Shown here: positions 1 to 5,374 of the stretch, piece by piece | How the letters are laid out: the number at the start of each line of letters is the position of its first letter | Position numbering within the stretch: the first letter of the stretch is position 1 | Assembly (NCBI GenBank): GCA_021847625.1 | Contig: JAJZQK010000292.1 | Span: 1 to 5,374, forward strand | Direction of reading: 5' to 3' | Length of the DNA stretch: 5,374 nucleotides | Source: Chloroflexota bacterium | GTDB taxonomy: Bacteria; Chloroflexota; FW602-bin22; JAMCYS01 | The notes under the pieces: model-generated | Seen by the model: the letters and a program-made list of their open reading frames with translations, nothing else | Told to the model about the DNA's origin: nothing | Database searches by the model: none | Program-made: the position numbers and the translations under genes

Positions 1-258
1 GTCGTGGCCGGGTCCCTGCGGCCGGGCGATTGGGCGGGGATGGTGTTAACGGGTGGTGACACGGCCGTCGCCCTGTGCAAGGCGCTGGGCGTAGGCGCGC
101 TGGCGATCGAGGGCGAAGTGGAGCCGGGGGTTCCCTACGGGCGGCTCTTGGAGGGCCCGTTGGCGGGCTTGCTGGTGGTAACCAAAGCAGGTGGTTTCGG
201 ATCGCCGGAGGCGATCGCGAAGGCGATATCGTTCATAAGGGGGAAAACCAGTGGCTAA
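1..258 (+). CDS. Four-carbon acid-sugar kinase (DUF1537/OtnK family), C-terminal fragment
   Basis: The gene enters from the left edge in frame 1, so only its last 85 codons are present; family members are usually a little over 400 residues. Visible residues match the C-terminal nucleotide-binding domain: a glycine-rich LTGGDTA loop (fragment residues 16-22), an EPGVPYGRL segment (41-49) and TKAGGFG (61-67). Family knowledge: these cytoplasmic kinases use ATP to phosphorylate C4 acid sugars (D-threonate, D-erythronate, 2-oxo-tetronates) at the terminal hydroxyl. The TAA stop lies inside the start of the next gene (8 bp overlap), so the pair is an operon. A PdxA2-type partner favours a threonate or erythronate 4-kinase (DtnK-like) over an OtnK, which usually accompanies an aldolase-like decarboxylase (OtnC). 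Which substrate is used cannot be read from this fragment. The GTG at position 4 is not the real start. Confidence 0.9.
   Translation, partial: VVAGSLRPGDWAGMVLTGGDTAVALCKALGVGALAIEGEVEPGVPYGRLLEGPLAGLLVVTKAGGFGSPEAIAKAISFIRGKTSG
237..243 (+). promoter_or_regulatory. Ribosome binding site for the PdxA-type gene
   Basis: AAGGGGG sits 7 bases before the GTG at 251, inside the last codons of the kinase gene. It supports the GTG start and translational coupling of the two genes. Confidence 0.65.
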
Positions 259-1276
259 AGATAACAGGCCTCTACTGGCCATCACGGTCGGTGACCCTGC
301 AGGGGTGGGGCCGGAAATCACTGTCAAAGCACTTACTTGGGAGGAAGTGTATCGGCTCTGTCGCCCTCTGGTTGTCGGCGATGAAGGTGTGATACGCAAG
401 GCGCTGGAGATTTGCGGTAAGGATCTCAAGATCAACGTCGTGAGCGGGCCGGCGGAGGGCAAGTACGAGCTGGGCACGCTCGACCTGATCGACCTCAAGA
501 ATATGGATGTGGCCAAGCTCGAATACGGCAAGGTCAATCCGATGTGTGGCCGGGCGGCGGTGGACTACGTCAGAAAGGGCATTACGATGGCCCTGGCGGG
601 CGAGGTTGACGGCATCGTCACCGGTCCCCTCAACAAAGAGTCGATGAACCTCGGCGGCTACCACTATGCCGGGCATACCGAGATCCTGGGCGAGATGACG
701 GGCACGAAGGAATTCGCGATGATGCTAGTTGCCGGCAATCTGCGCATCGTCCACGTTTCCACCCACGTGAGCCTGCGCCAGGCGATAGAGCGCTGCAAGA
801 AGCCGCGCGTGCTGGCCACGATTCATCTGGCCTACAATGCCGCCAGGGAACTCGGCATCGAGAACCCGCGGGTGGCGGTGGCCGGGCTCAACCCGCACGC
901 GGGCGAGGGCGGGCTCTTCGGCAACGAGGACACCGAGGAGATCCTGCCAGCCATCGAGGAGGCTCGCAAGGAAGGTATCGATGCGAGCGGGCCGCACCCG
1001 CCCGACACCGTGTTCTGGCGGGCTATGAAGGGCAGGTTCGACGCCATCGTCGCTCAGTACCACGATCAGGGGCATATTGCCGCCAAGGTTGCCGCTTTTG
1101 AGACGGGCGTGAACACGACCCTTGGCCTGCCCATCATCAGAACCTCGGTCGACCACGGGACGTTCTTCCGCCAGGCGGGTGTGGGCACGGCCAATGAGGA
1201 AAGCCTCATCTGTGCGATTCGGGTCGCGCATCAGCAAGCATGCGTGCGCAAGGGATACCCTCTCGCCATCAAATAG
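251..1276 (+). CDS. pdxA2: PdxA2-type 4-phospho-threonate/erythronate dehydrogenase (decarboxylating)
   Basis: This 341-residue protein is a full-length member of the PdxA family (about 330 residues is usual). It shows GDPAGVGPE (14-22), GHTE with substrate-phosphate residues (141-144), THVSL (171-175), NPHAGE (214-219), YHDQGH (270-275) and RTSVDHGT (297-304). His172, His216 and His271 match in order and spacing the three divalent-metal ligands of Escherichia coli PdxA. Known chemistry: NAD-dependent oxidation of a 4-phosphorylated C4 acid followed by decarboxylation, in the cytoplasm. The overlapping acid-sugar kinase points to PdxA2, which turns 4-phospho-D-threonate or -erythronate into dihydroxyacetone phosphate plus CO2, rather than to 4-hydroxythreonine-4-phosphate oxidation in pyridoxal phosphate synthesis. 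The family call is near certain; the catabolic role is inferred from the neighbour. Start: GTG at 251 with a good ribosome site 7 bases upstream. A strong terminator follows 29 bp after the stop. Confidence 0.93.
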   Translation: MAKDNRPLLAITVGDPAGVGPEITVKALTWEEVYRLCRPLVVGDEGVIRKALEICGKDLKINVVSGPAEGKYELGTLDLIDLKNMDVAKLEYGKVNPMCGRAAVDYVRKGITMALAGEVDGIVTGPLNKESMNLGGYHYAGHTEILGEMTGTKEFAMMLVAGNLRIVHVSTHVSLRQAIERCKKPRVLATIHLAYNAARELGIENPRVAVAGLNPHAGEGGLFGNEDTEEILPAIEEARKEGIDASGPHPPDTVFWRAMKGRFDAIVAQYHDQGHIAAKVAAFETGVNTTLGLPIIRTSVDHGTFFRQAGVGTANEESLICAIRVAHQQACVRKGYPLAIK

Positions 1277-1305
1277 CGTGCTGGGCCTGACATAGCGAGC
1301 TAGGA

Positions 1306-1359
1306 CGAGCCTCCCGGTCAATCGCCGGGGGGCTCGACTTCTCTCCTTTTCTCTTCTTT
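1306..1359 (+). terminator. Intrinsic terminator of the kinase-pdxA2 operon
   Basis: A 12-bp stem (1306-1317 with 1325-1336, one T/G wobble pair) encloses a 7-base loop and is followed by about 23 bases that are almost all T and C. On the opposite strand no T-rich tail follows the stem, so it should act mainly on rightward transcription. It lies between two converging genes and no other function is apparent in this 107-bp gap. Confidence 0.85.
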
Positions 1360-1383
1360 AGGCTCTGGCCAACTCCGCCGACC

Positions 1384-2463
1384 CTAGCCGGCAAGTGTGT
1401 CCGGCGCGGGCGCCAATCGCCAGATCTTGCGTTGGGCCGACTCGGTGGCCCTGATGACTTGGGCGTAGGCCCGGACGTAGGCCGCCGCCATTGCGCGGGC
1501 GCTGAAGCGGCGCTCGACGTACCGCCTGATCCGCCGGGGCTCGAGCTTGTCGACCCGGCGAACCGCCTCGGCCATCCCCTCCACGTCGTCCACGACGTAG
1601 CCTGCCAACCCATCCACGACCACCTCGGGCGCGGCGCCGCTGCGGAAGGCGATGACGGGGGTGCCGCAAGCCATTGCCTCGGTCAGAACGAGACCGAAAG
1701 GCTCGTTCCAGTTGATGGGAAACAGTAGGCAGCAGGCTTTGGCGTAGAGCTCCCGCTTGAACCGCGAGTCGGCCTCGCCACGATATTCGACGAGGTGGCC
1801 GTCGATCAGGGGGGCCACCTCGGACCAGAAGAACTCGTGGTCCTTCGCGTCCACCTTGCCAGCCATCACGAGCTTCTTCCCCAGGCGACGGGCGACCGAG
1901 ATTGCCTCTAGCGGCCCCTTCTCGGGCGACATACGGCTGAGAAAGAGCATGTAGTCTTCCTTGTTCTCCTCAAACGGGAAGGACTCCACGTCTATGCCGT
2001 GGTAGATCACTCCGGCGAAGTTGGGATGGTCGAGGCTGGCGGTGGCGGCATGCGAGGGCGTGTTGTAGTAGCCGCGGTACACACGCCACACGAGGGCCGC
2101 CTCGGTGGTCACCAGATTGTGCAAGGTCGTTAGCATCGGCACGCCGACGAGGCTGTGCATCGCCATTGCCAGCTCCCCGGCGTGGTTGTGTACTAAGTCG
2201 AAAGATCCGGCCTCTTTCATCGCCAAGGCCACGTGGAGCCAGTTGTAGGGGCTGGCGTCGGCTATGCTTTCTGCCGTGCGCAGACTGCGATGGTAGATGC
2301 TGCTAAGGCGAGCCGTGGTGATCGAGTCACCTGAAGCCGTCAGCACGACCTCGTGCCCCATTCGGACCAACTCGTCGGTAAGGACACCGACGACGTACTC
2401 GATGCCGCCGTAGGCCGGCGGAGGCACCCGCTCCCAAAGGGGTGCCAGCTGCAAGACGCGCAT
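1384..2463 (-). CDS. Glycosyltransferase family 4 (GT-B fold, retaining)
   Basis: The 359-residue protein is of normal GT4 length and has no membrane segment or signal peptide, so it probably acts at the cytoplasmic face. The N-terminal half opens with MRVLQLAPLWERVPPPAYGGIE (start of the acceptor domain, with the Gly-Gly loop at 19-20). The C-terminal donor domain begins near SRMSPEKG (176-183) and carries the EX7E motif EPFGLVLTE (Glu254 and Glu262), then GTPVIA and APEVV, as in GT4 enzymes that bind a nucleotide sugar. Known role of the family: transfer of a sugar from a nucleotide donor with retention of configuration, to lipids, polysaccharides or small molecules. The acceptor cannot be told from sequence. 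Start: ATG at 2463 with GAGGT 8 bases upstream. It lies 115 bp downstream of the M50 protease gene in the same direction; a structured leader separates them. Confidence 0.93.
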   Translation of the reverse strand: MRVLQLAPLWERVPPPAYGGIEYVVGVLTDELVRMGHEVVLTASGDSITTARLSSIYHRSLRTAESIADASPYNWLHVALAMKEAGSFDLVHNHAGELAMAMHSLVGVPMLTTLHNLVTTEAALVWRVYRGYYNTPSHAATASLDHPNFAGVIYHGIDVESFPFEENKEDYMLFLSRMSPEKGPLEAISVARRLGKKLVMAGKVDAKDHEFFWSEVAPLIDGHLVEYRGEADSRFKRELYAKACCLLFPINWNEPFGLVLTEAMACGTPVIAFRSGAAPEVVVDGLAGYVVDDVEGMAEAVRRVDKLEPRRIRRYVERRFSARAMAAAYVRAYAQVIRATESAQRKIWRLAPAPDTLAG

Positions 2464-2471
2464 TTGTGGCT

Positions 2472-2476
2472 ACCTC
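2472..2476 (-). promoter_or_regulatory. Ribosome binding site of the glycosyltransferase gene
   Basis: GAGGT on the - strand lies 8 bases before the ATG at 2463 and supports that start. I see no convincing -35/-10 pair between 2477 and 2578. Confidence 0.6.
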
Positions 2477-2508
2477 ATTCTCCCCGTGATAGGCAGACTT
2501 GGAAGCAT

Positions 2509-2557
2509 CCCCCAGGATAGCGTGGTGGCGTGCTGCTATCCGGCCCGGGGGACCACG
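2509..2557 (-). repeat. Inverted repeat / possible pseudoknot in the glycosyltransferase leader
   Basis: GGATAGC (2515-2521) pairs perfectly with GCTATCC (2535-2541). The stem can be extended by CCCCC (2509-2513) with GGGGG (2547-2551) across an asymmetric internal loop. Loop bases GTGGT (2522-2526) are also complementary to ACCAC (2552-2556), immediately outside the stem, giving the geometry of an H-type pseudoknot. On the - strand the element sits about 33 bases before the ribosome site of the glycosyltransferase gene. No T-run follows it, so it is not an ordinary terminator. The complementarity is seen directly; any function is inference. Confidence 0.45.
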
Positions 2558-2578
2558 GAAAGGCGGGACAGCCGTCCC

Positions 2579-3727
2579 CTAGGGGCTTGCGTCGGACCTG
2601 CGCTGGGTGCGACTGCGGAGCAGGTTGGTGATCCCCTCGGCGGTCAACAGCCCGACCAGTTGGCCGTCCTCGACGACGGGCGTCTCTCCAAGGTCGTCAC
2701 CGCGCAGCGAGGTCAGCACCTGGGTCACTTCTTCCTGGGGGGTTACGGTCTGGGCATCCGCCAGCGTCGTCATTACCTGGTTCACCCTGGTGTAATCCCA
2801 CTCGTCCTCGGGAATCTGCTTGACGTTGGCCTGGGTGAGTAGACCTAGGATGCGTGAGTCGTCGGCTACAACCGGGACGGCCGCCAGCTGATTCGGCCGC
2901 AGGTAGCGCTCGAAGGCCTGGCGCAGTGTGGCGTAGGGCGAGACCGCTTGGTAGTTGCGGGTCATTGCTTGGTTGACTGTCACCCCTCGCAGGTTCTCGC
3001 GCATCTGCGCCTGGCGATAGCTCGCCTGAGCGGTGGTGCTGAGGAACCAGCCGACGAAGATCAACCATATGGCCGTGAAGAACGACCCGGAGATGGCCAC
3101 GAACAGCCCGCCGAATATCATCGCGTAGGCGACGACCTGGCCGACTCCGGTGGCCACCCGCGTGGCAAGCCAGAAGTTGCGGGTTACACCCCAGACCAGC
3201 GAACGCAGGACACGCCCGCCGTCCATCGGGAAGCCGGGTATCAGGTTGAAGACGGCCAAGAGGAAGTTGATGACTGCCAACCAGAAAGCAACGGCTATGG
3301 GTGCCTGCAGCGCGGTTCCCATCTGCAATCGCTCAGCGACTATCCAAAATGCAGCCGCCAGCAGGCCGAAGAGGAGGCTCGCCAACGGTCCCGCGATGGC
3401 TATCGCGAACTCGTCCCGAGCCCGGTCAGCCTCGCGGGTGATGTTGGCCTGGCCGCCGAAGATGAAGAGAGTGATGCTCTCCACCTCGATATTGCGCCAT
3501 TTGGCCACGATGCTGTGAGCAAGCTCATGGCCGAGCACGGAGCCGAAGAAGAGCACGCTCGCCACGAACGCCGTGAACCAGACCGTTACCGTGGACCAGC
3601 TGTGATAGCTGGTCGGAAAGTACACGCTTCCCAACGACCAGGTTACGAGGGCAAAAACGGCAAACCAGGAATAGTGTAAGCCGATATCTATGCCAAAGAG
3701 CCTACCGACTCTGATGTTCTGTCGCAT
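2579..3727 (-). CDS. Site-2 protease (M50) zinc metalloprotease with two CBS domains
   Basis: This 382-residue membrane protein has a hydrophobic N-terminal part (about residues 18-235, roughly six membrane segments) and a soluble C-terminal part. Numbered from the ATG chosen here, the zinc motif HELAH is at 67-71 and the second motif NLIPGFPMDG at 161-170. This is a complete NxxPxxxxDG, with Asp169 as the third zinc ligand. Two CBS domains follow, about 249-305 and 314-372. This is the SpoIVFB/Rip3-like branch of site-2 proteases, which cut substrates within the membrane, often membrane-tethered regulators; CBS domains in this branch can bind adenine nucleotides. All catalytic residues are present. 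The substrate is unknown, and no anti-sigma factor or other obvious target lies nearby. Start choice: a GTG lies three codons upstream (3736), but AGGGG at the correct distance (8 bases) favours the ATG, and family proteins usually begin MR...GRLFGI. It is preceded by an AT-rich stretch (3750-3800) that may hold its promoter. Confidence 0.93.
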   Translation of the reverse strand: MRQNIRVGRLFGIDIGLHYSWFAVFALVTWSLGSVYFPTSYHSWSTVTVWFTAFVASVLFFGSVLGHELAHSIVAKWRNIEVESITLFIFGGQANITREADRARDEFAIAIAGPLASLLFGLLAAAFWIVAERLQMGTALQAPIAVAFWLAVINFLLAVFNLIPGFPMDGGRVLRSLVWGVTRNFWLATRVATGVGQVVAYAMIFGGLFVAISGSFFTAIWLIFVGWFLSTTAQASYRQAQMRENLRGVTVNQAMTRNYQAVSPYATLRQAFERYLRPNQLAAVPVVADDSRILGLLTQANVKQIPEDEWDYTRVNQVMTTLADAQTVTPQEEVTQVLTSLRGDDLGETPVVEDGQLVGLLTAEGITNLLRSRTQRRSDASP

Positions 3728-3735
3728 TGAGGCCA

Positions 3736-3740
3736 CCCCT
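3736..3740 (-). promoter_or_regulatory. Ribosome binding site deciding the start of the M50 protease
   Basis: AGGGG on the - strand lies 8 bases upstream of the ATG at 3727. It would overlap or abut the alternative GTG at 3736, so it decides in favour of the ATG. Confidence 0.5.
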
Positions 3741-3800
3741 AGCTATCGCCGGTTAGGGCGCTTACTTATCTGCCATAAACCCTAAATCGCAGGATATATG

Positions 3801-3843
3801 CCAGAAAGCGAACAGAGGCCGGGACGAACCGTCCCGGCCTCTG
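3801..3843 (-). terminator. Intrinsic terminator of the secreted-protein gene
   Basis: A perfect 14-bp stem (3813-3826 with 3830-3843), very GC-rich, encloses a 3-base loop. Read on the - strand it is followed by TTCGCTTTCTGG, a broken T-run; on the + strand no T-rich tail follows. It begins 32 bases after the stop codon of the secreted-protein gene and insulates it from the M50 protease gene, which probably has its own promoter in the AT-rich stretch beyond. Confidence 0.85.
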
Positions 3844-3875
3844 CCCTGTCGCTATTGGGTTGGCGACTACTATAC

Positions 3876-5039
3876 TTACCAGTTGCGCTTGAAGTCGATA
3901 AAGGCAACCTGGCGTTTGTCGGGGGTCGAGAAGTCGCGGTCCGTGTAGAACGTAACGCGCTCGCTAGTCACGGCCTGGCCGTTATCCTCGACAACCTCCG
4001 CGAACCACGTGTAATCCATGAAGTTCGAGGCCGGGGATTGGAGGGTTACCGTCCACAGACCATTGGGATCGCTGCGCATCTCACCGCCGGTCGGCCTTGA
4101 GATCGTGGACCAGCCGTCGATTCCGGAAACCTTCACGCGCACGCCATTGCGCGGCGACCCGTCCGGGTTGTAGATGCGCCCTTCCACCCACTGGGTGCCG
4201 GCATTGTTCTGATAGTGCACCGTTCCGGACAGACTGTAGGTAACGGCCGGGCGTGGCGTCGCCGTCGGCGTGGGCGTGAAGATGGGCGTCGGCGTTGCCA
4301 TTCCGGGCGGATAGTCGACCGCGAGGATCGACGACGAGAACGTCCCGGCTTGCACGGCGACGTCGCCGCCGTTGGCGATGGTGGCCTGGCCGGCCTTGGC
4401 CCAGGGCACGTCGACCTTCCACTGCTGAATGACGGCCCGCTGCAGGCGGATGGCGTAATGGTTACCATTGTCTACCACCGTCGAGGTGGGCAGGCCGAAG
4501 AGCGTCATCGGGTCAGGCACCGAGTAGTACATCGCCTTGATCGCCGGATTGGCGTCCAGCAAGGCCAGCCGCCCTGCCACTACCTGATCCCAGCTCTTGC
4601 CCGCATCGAACGTAGCGCCGTCCAGCGGATTGGGTGTCGACATAGCCGTCGACAGCCAGGCGTCGTAGCCGGTGTCGTGCAGCTTGTCGAAGACGTTGAC
4701 GAAGTAGACTTTGCCCTCCTGCGGTCGCCACTGGAAGACGGCCTTCTGGAAGACCTGCGTCACGAAGCCGTCCCAATCGAAACGACGGCTCATGGGATAG
4801 CCGACCACGTTCACGCCGCCCAGGCGGCGGAACTCATCCCAGAACTTCACCCCGTCGGCGTTGGTCACGCTGTAGCCGGCGGGGCTTGTGCCTGCCGGTT
4901 GTCCGTTTGTCTGTGTGAAGAAGTGCCCATTGGGTATGTCGTAATCCAATGGAGCTGCCTGTGCGAGTCCGTAGAGCGGCGTGCCCGCCAGCAGGGCAAC
5001 CACTATTGCACCGGCGAGAAGCAACCAAACCTTCCTCAT
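3876..5039 (-). CDS. Secreted protein: duplicated GYPxS/FGLP module, Thr-Pro linker, C-terminal beta domain
   Basis: The 387-residue protein starts with a signal peptide: MRK, a hydrophobic core to about residue 24, and a likely cleavage site after LAQA (25-28). No lipobox or membrane anchor is seen. The mature part has two related segments: one around GYPMS (80-84) with QKAVFQW (98-104), the other around FGLPTS (181-186) with QRAVIQQW (200-207). A Pro-Thr-rich linker (248-264) leads to a C-terminal region (about 267-387) containing GRIYNPDGSPRNGVRVKV, which resembles carboxypeptidase-regulatory or Ig-like beta folds. No catalytic motif is recognised. Similar architectures are familiar from Chloroflexota secreted proteins of unknown function, so a cell-surface or binding role is only inferred. 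Start: ATG at 5039 has AGGAG 6 bases upstream and a signal peptide directly after it. An open frame continues upstream to 5297, but it would pass through the promoter. The gene is monocistronic, with its own promoter and terminator. Confidence 0.88.
   Translation of the reverse strand: MRKVWLLLAGAIVVALLAGTPLYGLAQAAPLDYDIPNGHFFTQTNGQPAGTSPAGYSVTNADGVKFWDEFRRLGGVNVVGYPMSRRFDWDGFVTQVFQKAVFQWRPQEGKVYFVNVFDKLHDTGYDAWLSTAMSTPNPLDGATFDAGKSWDQVVAGRLALLDANPAIKAMYYSVPDPMTLFGLPTSTVVDNGNHYAIRLQRAVIQQWKVDVPWAKAGQATIANGGDVAVQAGTFSSSILAVDYPPGMATPTPIFTPTPTATPRPAVTYSLSGTVHYQNNAGTQWVEGRIYNPDGSPRNGVRVKVSGIDGWSTISRPTGGEMRSDPNGLWTVTLQSPASNFMDYTWFAEVVEDNGQAVTSERVTFYTDRDFSTPDKRQVAFIDFKRNW
4254..4298 (-). repeat. 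Thr-Pro linker coding repeat
   Basis: Low-complexity DNA encodes ATPTPIFTPTPTATP (residues 248-262 of the secreted protein). It separates the duplicated module from the C-terminal domain. Such linkers are common between extracellular domains and may vary in length between strains. Confidence 0.75.
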
Positions 5040-5045
5040 TCCACT

Positions 5046-5050
5046 CTCCT
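5046..5050 (-). promoter_or_regulatory. Ribosome binding site of the secreted-protein gene
   Basis: AGGAG on the - strand lies 6 bases before the ATG at 5039, inside a purine-rich leader. It selects this ATG over the in-frame upstream start at 5297. Confidence 0.75.
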
Positions 5051-5118
5051 CTCTCCCCTCAATTACCTCTGGCGCGTCGCCATCAGGTCGGTCTCTAGCC
5101 TGCCGCGCCTGCTGGGGC

Positions 5119-5147
5119 ATTCTAGCACAGACGCGTAGCCTCCACAA
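5119..5147 (-). promoter_or_regulatory. Sigma-70-type promoter of the secreted-protein gene
   Basis: On the - strand, TTGTGG (5147-5142) and TAGAAT (5124-5119) are separated by exactly 17 bases. TAGAAT matches TATAAT at five of six positions and is preceded by TGC, an extended -10. Transcription would start near 5112, giving a leader of about 70 bases before the ATG at 5039. This is the best promoter match I see in the window, and it fits the chosen start. Confidence 0.6.
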
Positions 5148-5159
5148 GAAAGAACGAAG

Positions 5160-5218
5160 GCCCGGCCGTAAGGTTACTCTATGTAGCCAACTGCTCTCCA
5201 AGCAGATCGGCCGCGGGC
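5160..5218. repeat. Possible three-way-junction RNA fold
   Basis: A closing stem (5160-5164 with 5214-5218, continued by 5165-5168 with 5208-5211 across a 2-base bulge) encloses two hairpins. One is GGTTAC (5172-5177) with GTAGCC (5183-5188), a 5-base loop and one wobble pair. The other is CTGCT (5191-5195) with AGCAG (5201-5205), also with a 5-base loop. Junction strands are only 2-3 bases. It is not a tRNA (no T-arm or anticodon arm of the right form) and I do not recognise a known riboswitch. It lies upstream of the - strand promoter, so it would be transcribed only from some other start. The wobble pair is a G-U pair only if the + strand is transcribed. Confidence 0.3.
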
Positions 5219-5288
5219 AAGCCGCCATCGAGACTGCTCGGGATCGTCGATTGTTCGGGGGGCTAAGTGCCGGGGACGGGCGTCTAGG

Positions 5289-5364
5289 GACGAGCAAATA
5301 ATATGGAGGAATGCTCGTCGGCTTCCACGCCGGGGCGGCTATCTCGGCCCGTGAGCATTCCTCC
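5289..5364. repeat. Three-segment inverted repeat with mutually exclusive pairing
   Basis: GGAGGAATGCTC (5305-5316) is perfectly complementary to GAGCATTCCTCC (5353-5364), with 36 bases between. The middle segment extended to 5319 also pairs through TGCTCGTC (5312-5319) with GACGAGCA (5289-5296), an 8-bp stem with a 15-base loop. The two stems share bases 5312-5316, so both cannot form fully at once. Read leftward, the 12-bp stem is followed by ATATTATTTG, a weak T-rich tail. The element could be an attenuator, a terminator of a gene to the right, or a repeat-type protein site. Confidence 0.5.
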
Positions 5365-5374
5365 CTGGGAGATT

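Larger units (their letters stand above)
5148..5374. other. Noncoding stretch with RNA-like folds, no convincing gene
   Basis: No open frame with a credible start and recognisable product is seen here. The stretch holds a predicted three-way junction (5160-5218) and a three-segment inverted repeat (5289-5364), with an AT-rich stretch (5296-5304) between paired segments. It may be the leader of a rightward gene or the tail of a leftward gene beyond the window edge; the sequence does not decide. Confidence 0.5.

Noticed and set aside
725..1321. A 198-codon open frame on the - strand opposite pdxA2
   Set aside because: It overlaps the conserved metal-binding region of pdxA2 and runs into the terminator. 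No domain is recognisable; it is a product of GC-rich codon bias.
2565..2578. A small hairpin (GGGAC/GTCCC, 4-base loop) just after the M50 protease stop codon, considered as its terminator
   Set aside because: The stem is only 5 bp and the following - strand tail (CGCCTTTCCG) is a poor T-run, so at best it is a weak terminator.
2948..3679. A 243-codon open frame on the + strand opposite the M50 protease gene
   Set aside because: It is antisense to a gene with intact HExxH and NxxPxxxxDG motifs. The translation is charged, low-complexity and unlike any family I know.
3744..3800. Promoter of the M50 protease gene
   Set aside because: The stretch is AT-rich and well placed, but no -35/-10 pair with acceptable spacing stood out, so no specific site is called.
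4215..5138. A 307-codon open frame on the + strand opposite the secreted-protein gene
   Set aside because: It is the antisense shadow of a gene with a signal peptide, recognisable modules, promoter and terminator. Its own translation is Arg/Gly/His-rich with no domain and no ribosome site.
5160..5218. tRNA gene
   Set aside because: The fold has only two internal hairpins with 5-base loops, no T-arm consensus and no 7-bp anticodon loop. It is reported only as a possible structured element.
5305..5364. Insertion-sequence end or miniature mobile element based on the 12-bp inverted repeat
   Set aside because: The whole unit is only 60 bases, no flanking target-site duplication is visible and there is no second copy in the window. 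A folding RNA or protein site explains it better.
5311..5374. A possible rightward gene start, ATG at 5311 following GGAGGA and open to the window end
   Set aside because: The purine-rich site touches the ATG with no spacing, the 21 visible codons match nothing I recognise, and the bases form part of a perfect inverted repeat. It cannot be decided without sequence to the right.

Overview
The window looks like GC-rich chromosomal DNA from a free-living bacterium, most likely a member of the Chloroflexota. That lineage call is an inference. It rests on three things: a secreted protein with GYPxS/FGLP-type repeats and a Thr-Pro linker, a two-CBS M50 protease, and a GT4 glycosyltransferase beginning MRVLQLAPLWERVPPPAYGG. 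No rRNA, tRNA, transposase, CRISPR array or phage gene is visible. There are four complete genes, one gene cut by the left edge, and short intergenic gaps, several of which hold inverted repeats.

Left part (1-1336, + strand): the C-terminal end of a four-carbon acid-sugar kinase (DUF1537/OtnK-DtnK family) overlaps by 8 bp a PdxA-family dehydrogenase of the PdxA2 type. The two are translationally coupled and followed by a strong intrinsic terminator. Together they fit a short catabolic route in which a tetronate such as D-threonate or D-erythronate is phosphorylated at C4, then oxidised and decarboxylated to dihydroxyacetone phosphate. A dehydrogenase for vitamin B6 synthesis is less likely in this context.

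Middle (1384-3727, - strand): a GT-B fold glycosyltransferase lies downstream of an intramembrane site-2 zinc protease with two C-terminal CBS domains. The two genes run the same way, separated by about 115 bp that can fold into a hairpin with a possible pseudoknot. They may be co-transcribed, but nothing shows they share a pathway.

Right part (3813-5374): a secreted, probably cell-surface or extracellular protein is encoded on the - strand (signal peptide, duplicated GYPxS/FGLP module, Thr-Pro linker, C-terminal beta-type domain). It has its own recognisable promoter (TTGTGG-17 bp-TAGAAT with an extended -10) and its own strong terminator. The last 227 bases beyond that promoter contain no convincing gene but can form two unusual structures: a compact three-way-junction fold, and a three-segment inverted repeat whose middle segment can pair with either neighbour. 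These noncoding structures are the least explained part of the window. Nothing here demonstrates a new biological system.
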